NCBI GenBank assembly: GCA_028641055.1
Contig: CM054060.1
Coordinates: 163,654,696-163,718,695, forward strand
Direction of reading: 5' to 3'
Length of the DNA stretch: 64,000 nucleotides
Source: Alopecurus myosuroides
Taxonomy: Eukaryota; Streptophyta; Magnoliopsida; Poales; Poaceae
In this document: piece by piece, positions 1 to 12,774 of the stretch
How the letters are laid out: the number at the start of each line of letters is the position of its first letter
How positions within the stretch are numbered: the stretch's first letter is position 1
The notes under the pieces: model-generated
The model's input: only the letters and a program-made list of their open reading frames with translations
Told to the model about the DNA's origin: nothing
Databases searched by the model: none
Program-made: the position numbers and the translations under genes

Positions 1-688
1 CCAAAGCGTGGAATCCCAGTGTAACCAACACCGAGGTTGAGGAGTGGACCTCTGATCGGCTCGTAACCTCCAGCATCTGGCAGACGACGACCAACTGGCT
101 GATCGAAACGTGCAAGGCGCTCATCTCCAACAAAGTCTGTGGTGTACGTCGCCAGACGAGTCAAAGCAAGGTAGAGCTGCTCTCTGACTGAGGCCAACTC
201 CTGAGAAAGTGTGGTGGCAACTGCATCACTGTGCCTCACAAACTGAGCGGTGGTGTGCAGCCTGATGTTATCATGCTCAGCCTGGTGTTATCATGCTCGT
301 AGACATCCAAATTGTCGTAGAGAGTGAAGTGAGCTCCCTCCGAAGTGATGTAACCACGGGGGATGTGGCGATAGATAGAATCGTCAAACCCCCAGTAGTC
401 AGCACGAAGGACGGTGAGACTCACATAAGCTGCCTGCTGCACAGCCATATCCACTGTGGAACCTACTGCCTCGTAGCGGTGGACAACGCTCATGCCATCA
501 TCTGACAGAATGTAGACGATAGCCTGGTAGTAGGTCTGCTCAAACTCTCGCTGGTGCTCGTAGACCTGGTACTCTCGTGCCCAACGGAACCCCAGATAAG
601 TGACTATGTCTCTCAGCATCTCCGGATAACCGGCAGTGCTCTCGCAACGAGTCATCCGAACCAGCTGCGGGAAGAACCTGAGATCCAT
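1..688 (-). pseudogene. Extra ORF upstream of gag (element A), frameshifted and cut by window edge
   Basis: This is the element A copy of the intact ORF at 61043-61858 and reads right to left from the ATG at 686-688. About 140 residues are open and closely match the E copy, including the stretch from the conserved ATG through the segment that resembles a dsRNA-binding fold. A 20-bp tandem duplication at 258-297 then shifts the frame; the rest of the protein can still be followed in another frame to position 1. Its place just inside the primer-binding site, before gag, is the same in both elements. The function is unknown. It is not gag, protease or a shadow of pol, because two diverged elements keep the same frame and the same start. 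Confidence 0.7.
258..297. repeat. 20-bp tandem duplication
   Basis: Two adjacent 20-bp copies (258-277 and 278-297) differ at one base. The E copy has a single unit, so this is a recent local duplication in A. Twenty is not a multiple of three, so it breaks the extra ORF. Confidence 0.85.
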
Positions 689-1063
689 CTGCAGATGATC
701 GGGGAAGTTTTGATTAGACGCCGGTAGAGAACTGAAGTGGAAAGCAACAACAAGATTTCAACGGACGACAAGGATGTTGAAAGAACAGGATATTGAAGCA
801 ACATCGGGAAACACGAGACCAAAAATCCTGAGGTACTACGGAGAACCCAAAACACGTGAAAACCTAACTTGAAAGTTTAGGTGAGAAGAGAAAACAACGT
901 TGCACTTCCTTACCAGAAAAGGGGTTGGTGGGTGGGGAAAGAAGAAAAATGGCAGAATTCCTACTCTCACGTTTCATTTTTCCTATATAGCTACAAAATA
1001 GTTTCTAGACTCAACTGCGACCAGTAAAAGGGATCCTACAGGCAGAAAGGCTCTGATACCATT
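689..1063 (-). promoter_or_regulatory. Primer-binding site and leader of element A (left unit)
   Basis: On the minus strand the LTR end at 1064 is followed by AA and then TGGTATCAGAG (1061-1051), complementary to the 3' end of initiator tRNA-Met, the usual primer of plant chromoviruses. The leader down to 689 is non-coding. It matches the leader of element E except that E carries about 170 bp more. The base sequence CTGCAG directly precedes the ATG of the extra ORF and could be a 3' splice site. Confidence 0.8.
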
Positions 1064-4000
1064 TGTCGCACCCGGACTTCTAAAGGATACTCGCCGTTCT
1101 GTTGAACAGTAGTAGATTGGATTACGGGGCTTACCGGCACCCGCGTCCTCTTACGAGTAGGCCAACACACGTATGTGTGACAACCAACCCCTATCTGTTC
1201 AGCGTCGACGTAAATTATCCCATAGAAATCAGGATACTACCATTGAAGTACTTCATACCATACACACATGGTACGTCAACGGCTTGTAACAGAATGATAG
1301 CACAACATATCTCTAAGACACAAAAGATTGAAATAAGTTGCAAAATAGCTCTCACTAGAGCAGAGATAGCAAATGCAATCATCCAGAGGACACATGTCCC
1401 AACATAACATCATTACATCTCAGCGGAAGCATTCAAAGGGGCTGAGTACAGACAAATCCAAATAGGCTTAAGAAGCCGAGAACTGAAAGAAAGACGGAGC
1501 CCATCCACGTAGTCTCGGATCCTGCCCGGGTCCGTTACCTACTCGTCAGCAGCCTCGTCAAACTCCACGTAGTAGCCGTCACCTGGATCCTCGTAAGCGT
1601 AGTCTGCGGAAACCACAGCCCCAAAGGGGTCAGTACATAAACGTACTGGCAAGCAAGACTCACAGTTCACCAAAGTGTAGCCCGTCAACACCAAGCACAG
1701 ATGCCTTGGGTTCAACGGAAGAAAAGGGGTATAAAAGATGCTGCAACTGGCTGCGCTAACCAACTACAGAGATTCTACCAATTCGGGCTAACAGAAGGAA
1801 GATAAGATAGCGTATCGTAACCAACTATAATTAACCACCAAACAAACCCATCCTGGATCTCACCCCTTATCCAAAGAAGCAACCGAGGATAACTCACACA
1901 GTGGGATTAATGAATAATGGATCAAGTTGTTGTGTTAATAAGCCTATTACTAGTCAGGTAGCATTAGTTAGATGTAAGTTGTTCTGAGTACTTGTTAGCC
2001 AGTACTTTCACCAAGTCAACCATAACCGCGGAAAACACGGCTTCTCGAGAAGATTTATCCCTGCAGGGGTGCACCAATTTGGCCGTACACGTAAAAATAA
2101 CCCGCCAGATGGGATGCCTCCCACCAAGCGGGGCACTCAACACAACCCAACTCTTCTTCGCATCAAGCCCAAAGCACCTTGGGCGCACAGCTAATCGAGC
2201 CCCGAAGAAAGGGGACCCTCATAGCACTCTAAGAACGTGTCCCCCTATATGCCGACTACAAAAGTTCCACCCTGCGCTGGGCTCGCAAAAACATGCATGC
2301 GGCAAATGGAAAACACGAACTAAATGAGGCGATTTGGACGAGATGCGAATCGAATCAAATTGAGGGGGGCGCCCATACACGCTTCCCACATGCGGATAGT
2401 GCGCTCATCATGGATCAGTAGACAAGACCCTTTTCCTATTAGGGTCGACACTAGCAGGCCTCAAAACCTCACAGGGCCTCCTGCCGGTGCCTTATCAGCA
2501 TATTATTATTAACAGGTTGATTGATTAACATCGAGCCCCCAGAACATAATAGAATATAGTAATAGAAAGTAACGGGTAACAGACTCGAGCAACACAACCT
2601 AAGCATGCTAGTAAGACACTGGCTCAAACAATGGGGTTGTAGGAGTGGAGGTGAGGCAATATCAGGCTTAAGGGATTCATGTGATAGGTTCGTAACAGAA
2701 ACAACTATACATAGGGCTAGCAAAATAGACAACGGAAAGTAACGGTAACCAATGTTGAAAGGAACACAGTGGTTCATGTGAGTGATAACTTGCCTGCAAA
2801 CTCAGCAGCCTGGTACTGAGCTAGATCCTCAGAAGGGGTCTCGTAAGTATCGTCTGTCTCAACGTCGTCGTCTATCCGAGAAGAAGCAAACAAACAATGC
2901 AGAAAGATAAACAATCAATATCATGGCATAGTGCACAATCATGGGATGATGCATGTCAAGTTAAATGGATGCATCAAAATAAACTAGTGGACTTGGTAAC
3001 TCAATTTAAATGGACTCATATGCAATTTTGAGTTGCATATGAAAAGCCCATGAATTTTGGTTGAAACAATTGTTTTCCAATTAACCAACAGGTGAAAGTG
3101 GATTAGTATGATGCATGGATGAGGAAAACAACAAAATAACAACAATAGAATCAATTGGAAATAAGGTTTACCAATTTAGAAATTTATTTATTAAGTTAGG
3201 GAATTTTTGGTTCCTTTAAGGGATTACACAAATAGTTGTTGTTTTCACCAATTTAAATTGTGCAAAACAATTAACAAAATTCATATTTTAAAAGAATACA
3301 AAATTTTAGTTGGATTACATGTTTCAAATATTGAAAAAGGAGTTAGGATGAATTTATTATGACTTTAACAAGATTAAACAAGTTTTAAATGAATTTAAAA
3401 CAAGTTTGAATATTATTTGAATTTTATTTGTTCTAAACATAAATTCAAACTCACATTTGAAAAGTTTATACTTTTCTAGTTTGAAAACATATTTTGCATG
3501 TTCAAAAATAATTTAATTTGAGCAAGTTATGATTGTATCAAATTTAAATGATTTAAACAAGGTTTAAATTATTTAAGCAATTTTAATTATTCAAAACATG
3601 AAACAAAATTTATATTTGAAAAGGTTATTTGAAATAGCATGGAAAACATATTTTATTTGCATTATTTGGATTAGGTATGAATTAGTTATGGATTTTAGCA
3701 AATTGCAATTGAATTATTTGAATTCAAATTTGAAATGCATTTGGAAAATTCAAAACAGAAAACAAATGCTATAGATAGATAGACAATTGAATTTGGGGCA
3801 GTGCACATATTTTACTTTTATTATTTGAGTTTATAAAACAAAAGTTATTATCAAATTAGGTCCAGGGGCCAATCTGTAAAAAGAAAGCACTTAGATTTAA
3901 AACAGAAAAGGTTATAAACATTTTATACCGCACACAGAGCTACCCTAGACACTGCCAGTGGGCCTAGGGCCACTGTGTGCTTGCGTGGCCACGGTGTGGC

Positions 4001-5655
4001 TGACAGGGGGGGCCACCCTGTCAGCGCACGGTTGAAAAAAGTGGGGATTTTCTCCCGTGCGAGAGCCAGAGCTCGAACCTGGGGCTCGGGGGTGCGAGCG
4101 CTGTGGCGTGGCCACTGGGGTGAGCGAGCGGTTCTTGTCAGTATACCGCGCGCGAACAGGTTAAGGTGTCGCTCGTGTTTCTGAACTTAACTGACGAACG
4201 CACGCGACTGAAACTCGACAGAGAACTACCGGCGGCGATCACCAGGGCGTCGTGCTCGTGCTGCTGCTGGATGGGCGTGTGTGCTGCTGCGATGAGGTGC
4301 GCGCTCGCGTTGCGCAAGCAGAGAGGGAGGAGGAGGACACGGTGGCGTGCTCACCGGCGGCGTAGTCGAGCAGAGGGTCGGTGCAGACACGGCGGCGGCG
4401 ACGTTGAGGATGGCGACGTGGCTACAGGCGATCTCCGGGCTCGAGGAGGTGTCGAGGACGTCGAGGGAAGCACGGGGTTTCGATCCCCGTGGTCAGATCA
4501 CGCCGAGAGGCGCTGCAGCGACGACGGCGTCCAAGATTCAGAGGTGGCGCTACGGTTGAAGTGCGGCTGCCGGAGACGTCGAGGACCGCGGCGTCGATCC
4601 AGAGGGTCACCGTGGCCGGGCAGGTGTCGTCGAGGGAGAGGAGGAAGCGGCGGAGCGATTTCGGTGGCTAGGTGGGGTGATGGTGCGACGAGGTGGCGGT
4701 GGTAGCCATGGATTCAGAGGGAGGAGATCGGCGGCGAGGTTGCAGAGAGGGAGAACGGGGCAGCGAGGTGGCGATTGGCGGCGGAGCTCGAGGGAGGAAG
4801 GGATTAGGTGGGCTAGGGCTAGCTGCGGGGGTTCAGGGGGGTAGATATAGGGCGCAGGGAGCCCTGGTGGCCGTCTGCTCCGCCGTACGCCGACGTGGCG
4901 GCGGCGGATGCGCGCCGTACACGAAACAGAAGGAGGTGCGCGCGCGAAGCGGTATGCAGGCCGTGTGGGTAGGTTAGCTGGGCTGGGCTGCGTAGTTAGC
5001 TGCCGCGCGCGCGCTGTTTTTCCTTTTTTTTTCTATTTTTGTTTTTCTGTTTTTTTGCAGCAAATAGAAATAGGAAGAAAAAGATGATTTTGGAGTTAGC
5101 AAAAATTTCAGAAAAATTTGTGTCAACCCCTTAATGGAATATTAACCAAATGCAAGTTTGAAATTTCAAAATTATTTGAATTGTGGTGCTGTTTGGATAG
5201 GTTTCAAATTTGAGTTAATTTTGGGTATTGATTGAATTATTTAAAACAAGAAATTAATTAGGGTGATCATATGGTATAAAAGGAAACAAGTGAGCACCAT
5301 TGTGTTGGTTATTTCATAATTTCAAAAGTGGGTACTGTTTGAATGTTTTTGATTTGAATTTGAAATACCATTTGGGATTAATGGATTGATTAAAATCCCT
5401 CATCTTAATAGTTGAACATTATGGAATAATTGGAAACAAAATGAGATTTGGTTTGAACTTTTGATTGGAAAATATTGTAACATGACAAGTATGAAACACA
5501 GCATTTGAAATTGTTTGAATTTCCATTATGAAAACAAGGAATAACAGATGCAAAACAAATGCAAACAAGGAAATAAATATGATGACATGATGCAATACTT
5601 TAATAAACAAGAAATCAAACATTCTAGGGGGTATTTTCATACTTGGGATGTTACA
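1064..5655 (-). repeat. Full-length LTR of element A, about 4.6 kb
   Basis: It begins TGTAACATCC at 5655 on the minus strand and ends GCGACA at 1064, next to the primer-binding site. At about 4592 bp it is very long for a plant LTR but within the range of Tekay/Del-type chromoviruses. It serves both as 3' LTR for the polyprotein at 5693-9715 and as 5' LTR for the internal region that runs off the left edge. Most is AT-rich; a block at about 3940-4990 is strikingly GC- and CpG-rich. Its portion 2567-5655 is repeated at 9685-12774 with roughly 1% difference by eye. The scattered short ORFs inside it show no family resemblance and are treated as non-coding. Confidence 0.85.
3940..4990 (-). promoter_or_regulatory. 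CpG-rich block inside the LTR, candidate promoter
   Basis: About 1 kb of GC-rich, CpG-dense sequence lies between AT-rich arms of the LTR. The second copy is at about 11060-12100, and element E has a GC-rich block in the equivalent place (about 56830-57790). On the minus strand a CCTATATCTA stretch near 4840-4855 could be a TATA box, followed by a CTAGCCCTAGCC stretch. Promoter function is inferred from position and composition only. Confidence 0.35.
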
Positions 5656-5672
5656 AAACGCCCCCCTTGAAG
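5656..5672 (-). promoter_or_regulatory. Polypurine tract of element A
   Basis: Immediately before the LTR start, the minus strand reads AAGGGGGGCGTTT. This purine-rich tract is where plus-strand DNA synthesis is primed. It lies 20-40 bp beyond the polyprotein stop codon, as expected. Confidence 0.7.
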
Positions 5673-5692
5673 GAATCGCGCCCCGAGATTCC

Positions 5693-8600
5693 TTACTGAG
5701 AAGCGAAAAGGTCCGGATACTTGTTGCGAAGATCCTCTTCGGTCTCCCACGTTGCCTCTTTATCGGAATGATGCGACCACTGCACTTTCAAGAGCTTGGT
5801 GCTCTTGTTGCGAGTCTTACGCTCGGTCTCATCGAGAATACGAACAGGGTGCTCCTCATAAGATAGATCATCTTGCAGTTCAATGGAATCATGATCAACT
5901 GCACGATCTGGATCTTTGAAACACTTCTTGAGCTGTGACACGTGGAACACATCGTGCACCTTGGATAGTTTTTCTGGAAGTTCAAGACGATAGGCATTTT
6001 CTGCATGCCTTGAGAGAATGTTGAAAGGACCAATGTATCTTGGTGCAAGCTTTCCTTTCACACCAAAACGATGAGTGCCTCTGAGGGGAGTTACACGGAG
6101 ATATGCCTTGTCACCAGGTGCATAGATCATATCCCTGTGCTTGCTGTCATAATAGCTTTTCTGACGAGACTGAGCAATCTTGAGATTGTCACGAATGATA
6201 CGAACTTTCTCCTCGGCTTCCTTAACAATGTCAGGGCCTAAGAGTGCACATTCACCAGCTCCAGACCAATTGATTGGACTCCTGCATCTGCGGCCATATA
6301 ATGCCTCAAATGGTGCCATGCCTAGGCTTGCCTGGAAGCTGTTGTTGTAGGAGAATTCAGCATATGGAAGGCAATCCTCCCATTTCATGCCAAAGGAGAG
6401 ACCACATGCTCTGAGCATATCCTCGAGAATCTGATTGACTCTTTCGACTTGCCCCTGAGACTGAGGGTGATAAGCTGTGCTGAACAGAAGTTTGGTGCCC
6501 AATGCTTCTTGAAAGCTTTTCCAGAAATGAGAAGTGAATATGCTTCCACGATCCAAGCTTATTTCCAATGGAACACCATGAAGGGGAACAACCTTTGTTG
6601 TGTAGAGCTCTGCTAACTGGCTAGCTGAGATTGTTTCTTTGACAGCAAAGAAGTGAGCTACCTTAGTGAGACGATCAATGACAACGAAGATTGCATCGTT
6701 GCCCTTCTTGGACTTTGGAAAACCAGTGACGAAGTCCATTTCAATCATGTCCCACTTCCACTCTGGAATTTTTAGAGGTTGGAGTAGACCGGCTGTTTTC
6801 TGATGGACTGCCTTAACACGTTGACAAACGTCGCATTCAGAAACGTATTGAGCAATTTCACGTTTCATGCCAGGCCACCAATACAGAGTCTTGAGATCCT
6901 GGTACATCTTTGTACTTCCAGGGTGGATGGAGAGAGGAGTTTCATGATCCTCCTTGAGAATGATATCTTTGAGACTTTGAATCTGAGGAACTGCAATGCG
7001 TCCTTCGAAGAACACAGTTCCCTTGTCATCAATTGAGAAGGACTTGAATTTATCATTGCCTTCTTTGATGTGCTCTACAATCTTCTTGATTTCAGCATCA
7101 CGAAGTTGTTCAGAACGTATCTTGTCCTGGAGAGTTGGACTAGCTGTCAAGCTTGCAAGATATCCTTGAGGAACAAGACCAAGGTTCAGCTTCTGGAATT
7201 CTTCATGAAGTGGAGGTTGGCTTTCCATGATCATGATATTATTGCAATAGGACTTGCGACTGAGAGCATCAACCATAACATTAGCCTTGCCTGGAGTGTA
7301 AGAAATGGTGAGATCGAAGTCTTTAATCTTCTCAATCCATCTCCTTTGCCTGAGGTTTAGATCTGGTTGAGTGAAGATATATTTCAGACTCTTATGATCG
7401 GAAAAGATTTCAGTGCGGTTACCCAACAAGTATTGTCTCCATTTCTTGAGGGCAAACACAACTGCTGCAAGTTCTAGGTCATGAGTGGGATAGTTTTGCT
7501 CATGTGGGTTCAACTGACGTGAAGCATAAGCCACAACTTGACGTTCTTGCATAAGAACTGCTCCTAGACCTTGTAGAGATGCATCGCAGTATATCTGGAA
7601 AGGTTTGGTAGTATCTGGACCAACCAGAACTGGTGTAGAAGTGAGCTTAGTCTTCAGGAGATTGAAACTCTCATCACATTGTGGAGTCCAAACGAACTTC
7701 TTGTCCTTCTTTGTGAGATCAGTGAGAGGTTTGGCAATCTTGGAGAAGTTTTGGATGAAACGACGGCAATAGCTAGCCAAGCCAAGAAAGCTTCTTACTT
7801 GCTTTACCGTCTTAGGAGGTTTCCAATCAACAATTGCCTTAACCTTTTCTGGGTCAATGGCTATGCCTTTGGCAGAGATGATATGACCAAGGTAAGCAAC
7901 TTCTGGAATCCATAACTCACATTTGGAGAACTTGGCATATAGACGATGCTCGCGAAGTTTCATGAGAGTGAGACGAAGATGTTCTCCATGCTCTTCCTCG
8001 GATTTTGAGTAGACCAGGATGTCATCAAGATATAGCACAACGAACTTGTTGAGGTATTCATGGAAGACAGAATTCATAAGTCTAGAGAATGTCGCCGGTG
8101 CATTGGTGAGACCAAAAGACCTGACGGTGTATTCATATAGACCGTACCGAGTGGTGAAGGCTGTTTTTGGAATATCTTCCTTTCTGATCTTTATTTGATG
8201 GTAACCCATCCTCAAGTCCAACTTTGAGAATATTGAGGCTCCAGCAAGTTGATCAAAAAGATCATCGATACGAGGAATTGGATACTTGTTTTTGATAGTT
8301 TTCTCGTTGAGAGGACGATAGTCAACCACGAGTCTTTTTGTTTGATCCTTCTTGGCAACGAACAGGGTTGGGCAACCCCAAGCGGAGGAACTAGGCTGAA
8401 TGTAACCTTTCTCCATGTACATATCGATTTGCTCCTTCAACAATTTCAGTTCAGGAGGAGCTATCTTGTATGGATGCTTAGAGATTGGAGCAGTACCTGG
8501 CTCAAGCTCGATCACGAACTCAACTGCTCTGTCCGGAGGCATCCCTGGCAACTCTTCTGGAAAGACGTCAGGGAATTCACAAACCACCGGAACATTTTCG

Positions 8601-9715
8601 AGTAGAGGTAGAGGTTTTGCATCGAGTGTGCATAGCTGAATAGACCTTGGTCCATATGGAGAATAGACTATCTGGCCAAAAGGGTGGGAGAGAGTTATTG
8701 ACTTTTGAGCACAGTCAATTTTAGCTCTGTTGGTCTTCAACCAATCCATGCCTAGAATGACATCAATGTCAGAATTTCCCAGCAACATGAGTGAAGCAAG
8801 GAATATGCGACCTCCAATTAGGATTTGATTGTCCATGCTTATCTTGGAAGTCAACATTTGAGATCCCGGAGAGTGCACGGTGATTTGATTGCTTAGCGGA
8901 AACAGAACTAGGTTGTACGTTGTAGCAAAGATCTTTGACACAAAAGAATGCGATGCTCCGGTATCAAACAACACTTTAGCTGGAAAAGAGTTTACGGGTA
9001 ATATACCGAGAACGACGTCAGCAGCTTCCTCAGCTCTGTCGGCCTTGATATGATTCACCCTCGCGGTCCTCCCGACATGCCTGTTGTTGGAGTTGAAGGC
9101 TTTAGCCGGGGGAGCACGAACCATTGCCTGGTTGGTGTTGGGGCGAGGAGGTGGAGGTAGCTGCCTCTGAGTGCACTTATCAGCGTAGTGTCCAGCCTCC
9201 TTGCACTTGAAGCAAGTGACGACACGAGGAGGACCTGGCCTTGGCTGCCCCATTGGAACCCTCTGACCATGCATCTGAGATGGGTTGGGTGGGCGGGGAG
9301 CAAAGCCTGGAGAAGCTTGGGCATATGGAGCCCAAGTGACAGCACCATTTGGCACCCAGATGCGGCGCTTCTGCGGAGGGGTGGTCATGTTGGAGGAGGA
9401 ACCACCCTCACGCGAGTGCTTACGAGACTCCTCGAACGCCTTGCGCCCATTTTCTTCATTGAGCGCGGTGTTCACGAGCTCCTCGAAGTCTTTGCACTTT
9501 ATGTTGGTGAGTGCGTACTTGAGTTCCGGGTTAAAACCTCGGCGGAACCTTGCCATCTTCTTAGCCTCAGTGGACACATCATCACCAGCGTATCGAGCGA
9601 GACGATTGAACTCGTTCTGATAGCCGATGACGTCCAGCTTGCCTTGCTTAAGAGAGCAAAACTCTTCACGCATTCTTTCCATGAGAAAGTAACGGGTAAC
9701 AGACTCGAGCAACAC
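5693..9715 (-). CDS. Gag(partial)-Pol polyprotein of a Ty3/Gypsy chromovirus
   Basis: An open frame of 1340 residues. In order: C-terminal part of Gag (about 11-180) with a CCHC zinc knuckle (C168, C171, H176, C181); aspartic protease with DTGAS near 251; reverse transcriptase (about 430-640) with YLDD at 562-565; RNase H (about 705-820); integrase with an HHCC zinc finger (about 931-966) and DDE residues near D994, D1055 and E1091; a GPF module near 1229; and a chromodomain at about 1290-1338. The chromodomain and the iMet primer site place it with Tekay/Del-like chromoviruses. The first ten codons or so come from LTR sequence: a deletion joined the LTR near 9685 to the middle of gag, so the Gag N-terminus is missing. 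The enzymes look complete, but without full Gag the unit is probably not autonomous. Confidence 0.9.
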   Translation of the reverse strand: MLLESVTRYFLMERMREEFCSLKQGKLDVIGYQNEFNRLARYAGDDVSTEAKKMARFRRGFNPELKYALTNIKCKDFEELVNTALNEENGRKAFEESRKHSREGGSSSNMTTPPQKRRIWVPNGAVTWAPYAQASPGFAPRPPNPSQMHGQRVPMGQPRPGPPRVVTCFKCKEAGHYADKCTQRQLPPPPRPNTNQAMVRAPPAKAFNSNNRHVGRTARVNHIKADRAEEAADVVLGILPVNSFPAKVLFDTGASHSFVSKIFATTYNLVLFPLSNQITVHSPGSQMLTSKISMDNQILIGGRIFLASLMLLGNSDIDVILGMDWLKTNRAKIDCAQKSITLSHPFGQIVYSPYGPRSIQLCTLDAKPLPLLENVPVVCEFPDVFPEELPGMPPDRAVEFVIELEPGTAPISKHPYKIAPPELKLLKEQIDMYMEKGYIQPSSSAWGCPTLFVAKKDQTKRLVVDYRPLNEKTIKNKYPIPRIDDLFDQLAGASIFSKLDLRMGYHQIKIRKEDIPKTAFTTRYGLYEYTVRSFGLTNAPATFSRLMNSVFHEYLNKFVVLYLDDILVYSKSEEEHGEHLRLTLMKLREHRLYAKFSKCELWIPEVAYLGHIISAKGIAIDPEKVKAIVDWKPPKTVKQVRSFLGLASYCRRFIQNFSKIAKPLTDLTKKDKKFVWTPQCDESFNLLKTKLTSTPVLVGPDTTKPFQIYCDASLQGLGAVLMQERQVVAYASRQLNPHEQNYPTHDLELAAVVFALKKWRQYLLGNRTEIFSDHKSLKYIFTQPDLNLRQRRWIEKIKDFDLTISYTPGKANVMVDALSRKSYCNNIMIMESQPPLHEEFQKLNLGLVPQGYLASLTASPTLQDKIRSEQLRDAEIKKIVEHIKEGNDKFKSFSIDDKGTVFFEGRIAVPQIQSLKDIILKEDHETPLSIHPGSTKMYQDLKTLYWWPGMKREIAQYVSECDVCQRVKAVHQKTAGLLQPLKIPEWKWDMIEMDFVTGFPKSKKGNDAIFVVIDRLTKVAHFFAVKETISASQLAELYTTKVVPLHGVPLEISLDRGSIFTSHFWKSFQEALGTKLLFSTAYHPQSQGQVERVNQILEDMLRACGLSFGMKWEDCLPYAEFSYNNSFQASLGMAPFEALYGRRCRSPINWSGAGECALLGPDIVKEAEEKVRIIRDNLKIAQSRQKSYYDSKHRDMIYAPGDKAYLRVTPLRGTHRFGVKGKLAPRYIGPFNILSRHAENAYRLELPEKLSKVHDVFHVSQLKKCFKDPDRAVDHDSIELQDDLSYEEHPVRILDETERKTRNKSTKLLKVQWSHHSDKEATWETEEDLRNKYPDLFASQ

Positions 9716-12700
9716 AACCTAAGCATGCTAGTAAGACACTGGCTCAAACAATGGGGTTGTAGGAGTGGAGGTGAGGCAATATCAGGCTTAAGGGATTCAT
9801 GTGATAGGTTCGTAACAGAAACAACTATACATAGGGCTAGCAAAATAGACAACGGAAAGTAACGGTAACCAATGTTGAAAGGAACAAAGTGGTTCATGTG
9901 AGTGATAACTTGCCTGCAAACTCAGTAGCCTAGTACTGAGCTAGATCCTCAGAAGGGGTGTCGTAAGTATCGTCTGTCTCAACGTCGTCGTCTATCCGAG
10001 AAGAAGCAAACAAACAATGCAGAAAGATAAACAATCAATATCATGGCATAGTGCACAATCATGGGATGATGCATGTCAAGTTAAATGGATGCATCAAAAT
10101 AAACTAGTGGACTTGGTAACTCAATTTAAATGGACTCATATGCAATTTTGAGTTGCATATGAAAAGCCCATGAATTTTGGTTGAAACAATTGTTTTCCAA
10201 TTAACCAACAGGTGAAAGTGGATTAGTATGATGCATGGATGAGGAAAACAACAAAATAACAACAATAGAATAATTGGAAATAAGGTTTACCAATTTAGAA
10301 ATTTATTTATTAAGTTAGGGAATTTTTGGTTCCTTTAAGGGATTACACAAATAGTTGTTGTTTTCACCAATTTAAATTGTGCAAAACAATTAACAAAATT
10401 CATATTTGAAAAGAATACAAAATTTTAGTTGGATTACATGTTTCAAATATTGAAAAAGGAGTTAGGATGAATTTATTATGACTTTAACAAGATTAAACAA
10501 GTTTTAAATGAATTTAAAACAAGTTTGAATATTATTTGAATTTTATTTGTTCTAAACATAAATTCAAACTCACATTTGAAACGTTTATACTTTTCTAGTT
10601 TGAAAACATATTTTGCATGTTCAAAAATAATTTAATTTGAGCAAGTTATGATTGTATCAAATTTAAATGATTTAAACAAGGTTTAAATTATTTAAGCAAT
10701 TTTAATTATTCAAAACATGAAACAAAATTTATATTTGAAAAGTTTATTTGAAATAGCATGGAAAACATATTTTATTTGCATTATTTGGATTAGGTATGAA
10801 TTAGTTATGGATTTTAGCAAATTGCAATTGAATTATTTGAATTCAAATTTGAAATGCATTTGGAAAATTCAAAAGAGAAAACAAATGCTATAGATAGATA
10901 GACAATTGAATTTGGGGCAGTGCACATATTTTACTTTTATTATTTGAGTTTATAAAACAAAAGTTATTATCAAATTAGTTCTAGGGGCCAATCTGTAAAA
11001 AGAAAGGACTTAGATTTAAAACAGAAAAGGTTATAAACATTTTATACCGCACACAGAGCTACCCTAGATACTGCCAGTGGGCCTAGGGCCACTGTGTGCT
11101 TGCGTGGCCACGGTGTGGCTGACAGGGGGGCCACCCTGTCAGCGCACAGTCGAAAAAAGTGGGGATTTTCTCCCGTGCGAGAGCCAGGGCTCGAACCTGG
11201 GGCTCGGGGGTGCGAGCGCTGTGGCGTGGCCACTGGGGTGAGCGAGCGGTTCTTGTCAGTATACCGCGCGCGAACAGGTTAAGGTGTCACTCGTGTTTCT
11301 GAACTTAACTGACGAACGCACGCGACTGAAACTCGACAGAGAACTACCGGCGGCGATCACCGGGGCGTCGTGCTCGTGCTGCTGCTGGATGGGCGTGTGT
11401 GCTGCTGCGATGAGGTGCGCGCTCGCGTTGCGCAAGCAGAGAGGGAGGAGGAGGACACGGTGGCGTGCTCACCGGCGGCGTAGTCGAGCAGAGGGTCGGT
11501 GCAGACACGGCGGCGGCGACGTTGAGGACGGCGGCGTGGCTACAGGCGATCTCCGGGCTCGAGGAGGTGTCGAGGACGTCGAGGGAAGCACGGGGTTTCG
11601 ATCCCCGTGGTCAGATCACGCCGAGAGGCGCTGCAGCGACGACGGCGTCCAAGATTCAGAGGTGGCGCTACGGTTGCAGTGCGGCTGCCGGAGACGTCGA
11701 GGACCGCGGCGTCGATCCAGAGGGTCACCGTGGCCGGGCAGGTGTCGTCGAGGGAGAGGAGGAAGCGGCGGAGCGATTTCGGTGGCTAGGTGGGGTGATG
11801 GTGCGACGAGGTGGCGGTGGTAGCCATGGATTCAAAGGGAGGAGATCGGCGGCGAGGTTGCAGAGAGGGAGAACGGGGCAGCGAGGTGGCGATTGGCGGC
11901 GGAGCTCGAGGGAGGAAGGGATTAGGTGGGCTAGGGCTAGCTGCGGGGGTTCAGGGGGTAGATATAGGGCGCAGGGAGCCCTGGTGGCTGTCTGCTCCGC
12001 CGTACGCCGACGTGGCGGCGGCGGATGCGCGCCGTACACGAAACAGAAGGAGGTACGCGCGCGAAGCGGTATGCAGGCCGTGTGGGTAGGTTAGCTGGGC
12101 TGGGCTGCGTAGTTAGCTGCCGCGCGCGCGCTGTTTTTCCTTTTTTTTTCTATTTTTGTTTTTCTGTTTTTTTTTGCAGCAAATAGAAATAGGAAGAAAA
12201 AGATGATTTTGGAGTTAGCAAAAATTTTAGAAAAATTTGTGTCAACCCCTTAATGGAATATTAACCAAATGCAAGTTTGAAATTTCAAAATTATTTGAAT
12301 TGTGGTGCTGTTTGGATAGGTTTCAAATTTGAGTTAATTTTGGGTATTGATTGAATTATTTAAAACAAGAAATTAATTAGGGTGATCATATGGTATAAAA
12401 GGAAACAAGTGAGCACCATTGTGTTGGTTATTTCATAATTTCAAAAGTGGGTACTGTTTGAATGTTTTTTATTTGAATTTGAAATACCATTTGGGATTAA
12501 TGGATTGATTAAAAGCCCTCATCTTAATAGTTGAACATTATGGAATAATTGGAAACAAAATGAGATTTGGTTTGAACTTTTGATTGGAAAATATTGTAAC
12601 ATGACAAGTATGAAACACAGCATTTGAAATTGTTTGAATTTCCATTATGAAAACAAGGAATAACAGATGCAAAACAAATGCAAACAAGGAAATAAATATG

Positions 12701-12774
12701 ATGACATGATGCAATACTTTAATAAACAAGAAGTCAAACATTCTAGGGGGTATTTTCATACTTGGGATGTTACA
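9685..12774 (-). repeat. Truncated 5' LTR of element A
   Basis: It starts TGTAACATCC at 12774 and matches 2567-5655 nearly base for base for 3.09 kb, then stops at 9685 and passes directly into gag. The last 1.5 kb of the LTR, the primer-binding site, the leader, the extra ORF and the first 130 or so gag codons are absent. Compared with elements A-left and E this is a deletion of roughly 3.5 kb. The junction shares only the trinucleotide TCT between the two parents, which indicates illegitimate recombination rather than LTR-LTR exchange. Confidence 0.85.

Noticed and set aside
4166..4977. Long plus-strand ORFs in the GC-rich LTR block (also at 11284-12094)
   Set aside because: High GC removes stops in all frames. 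Frames on both strands are equally long, Arg/Gly-rich and without domain resemblance, and the E copy does not keep them.
6803..8639. Several plus-strand ORFs of 60-118 codons opposite pol of element A
   Set aside because: All fall within the intact 1340-codon frame on the minus strand and mirror its codons.
9188..9862. Plus-strand ORF of 224 codons opposite gag of element A
   Set aside because: Shadow of the gag-pol frame on the other strand; no independent start context or family resemblance.
11180..11215. GGCTCGAACCTGGG stretch resembling a tRNA T-arm (a similar one near 31540)
   Set aside because: No acceptor stem, D-arm or anticodon arm can be folded around it; it lies inside LTR sequence.
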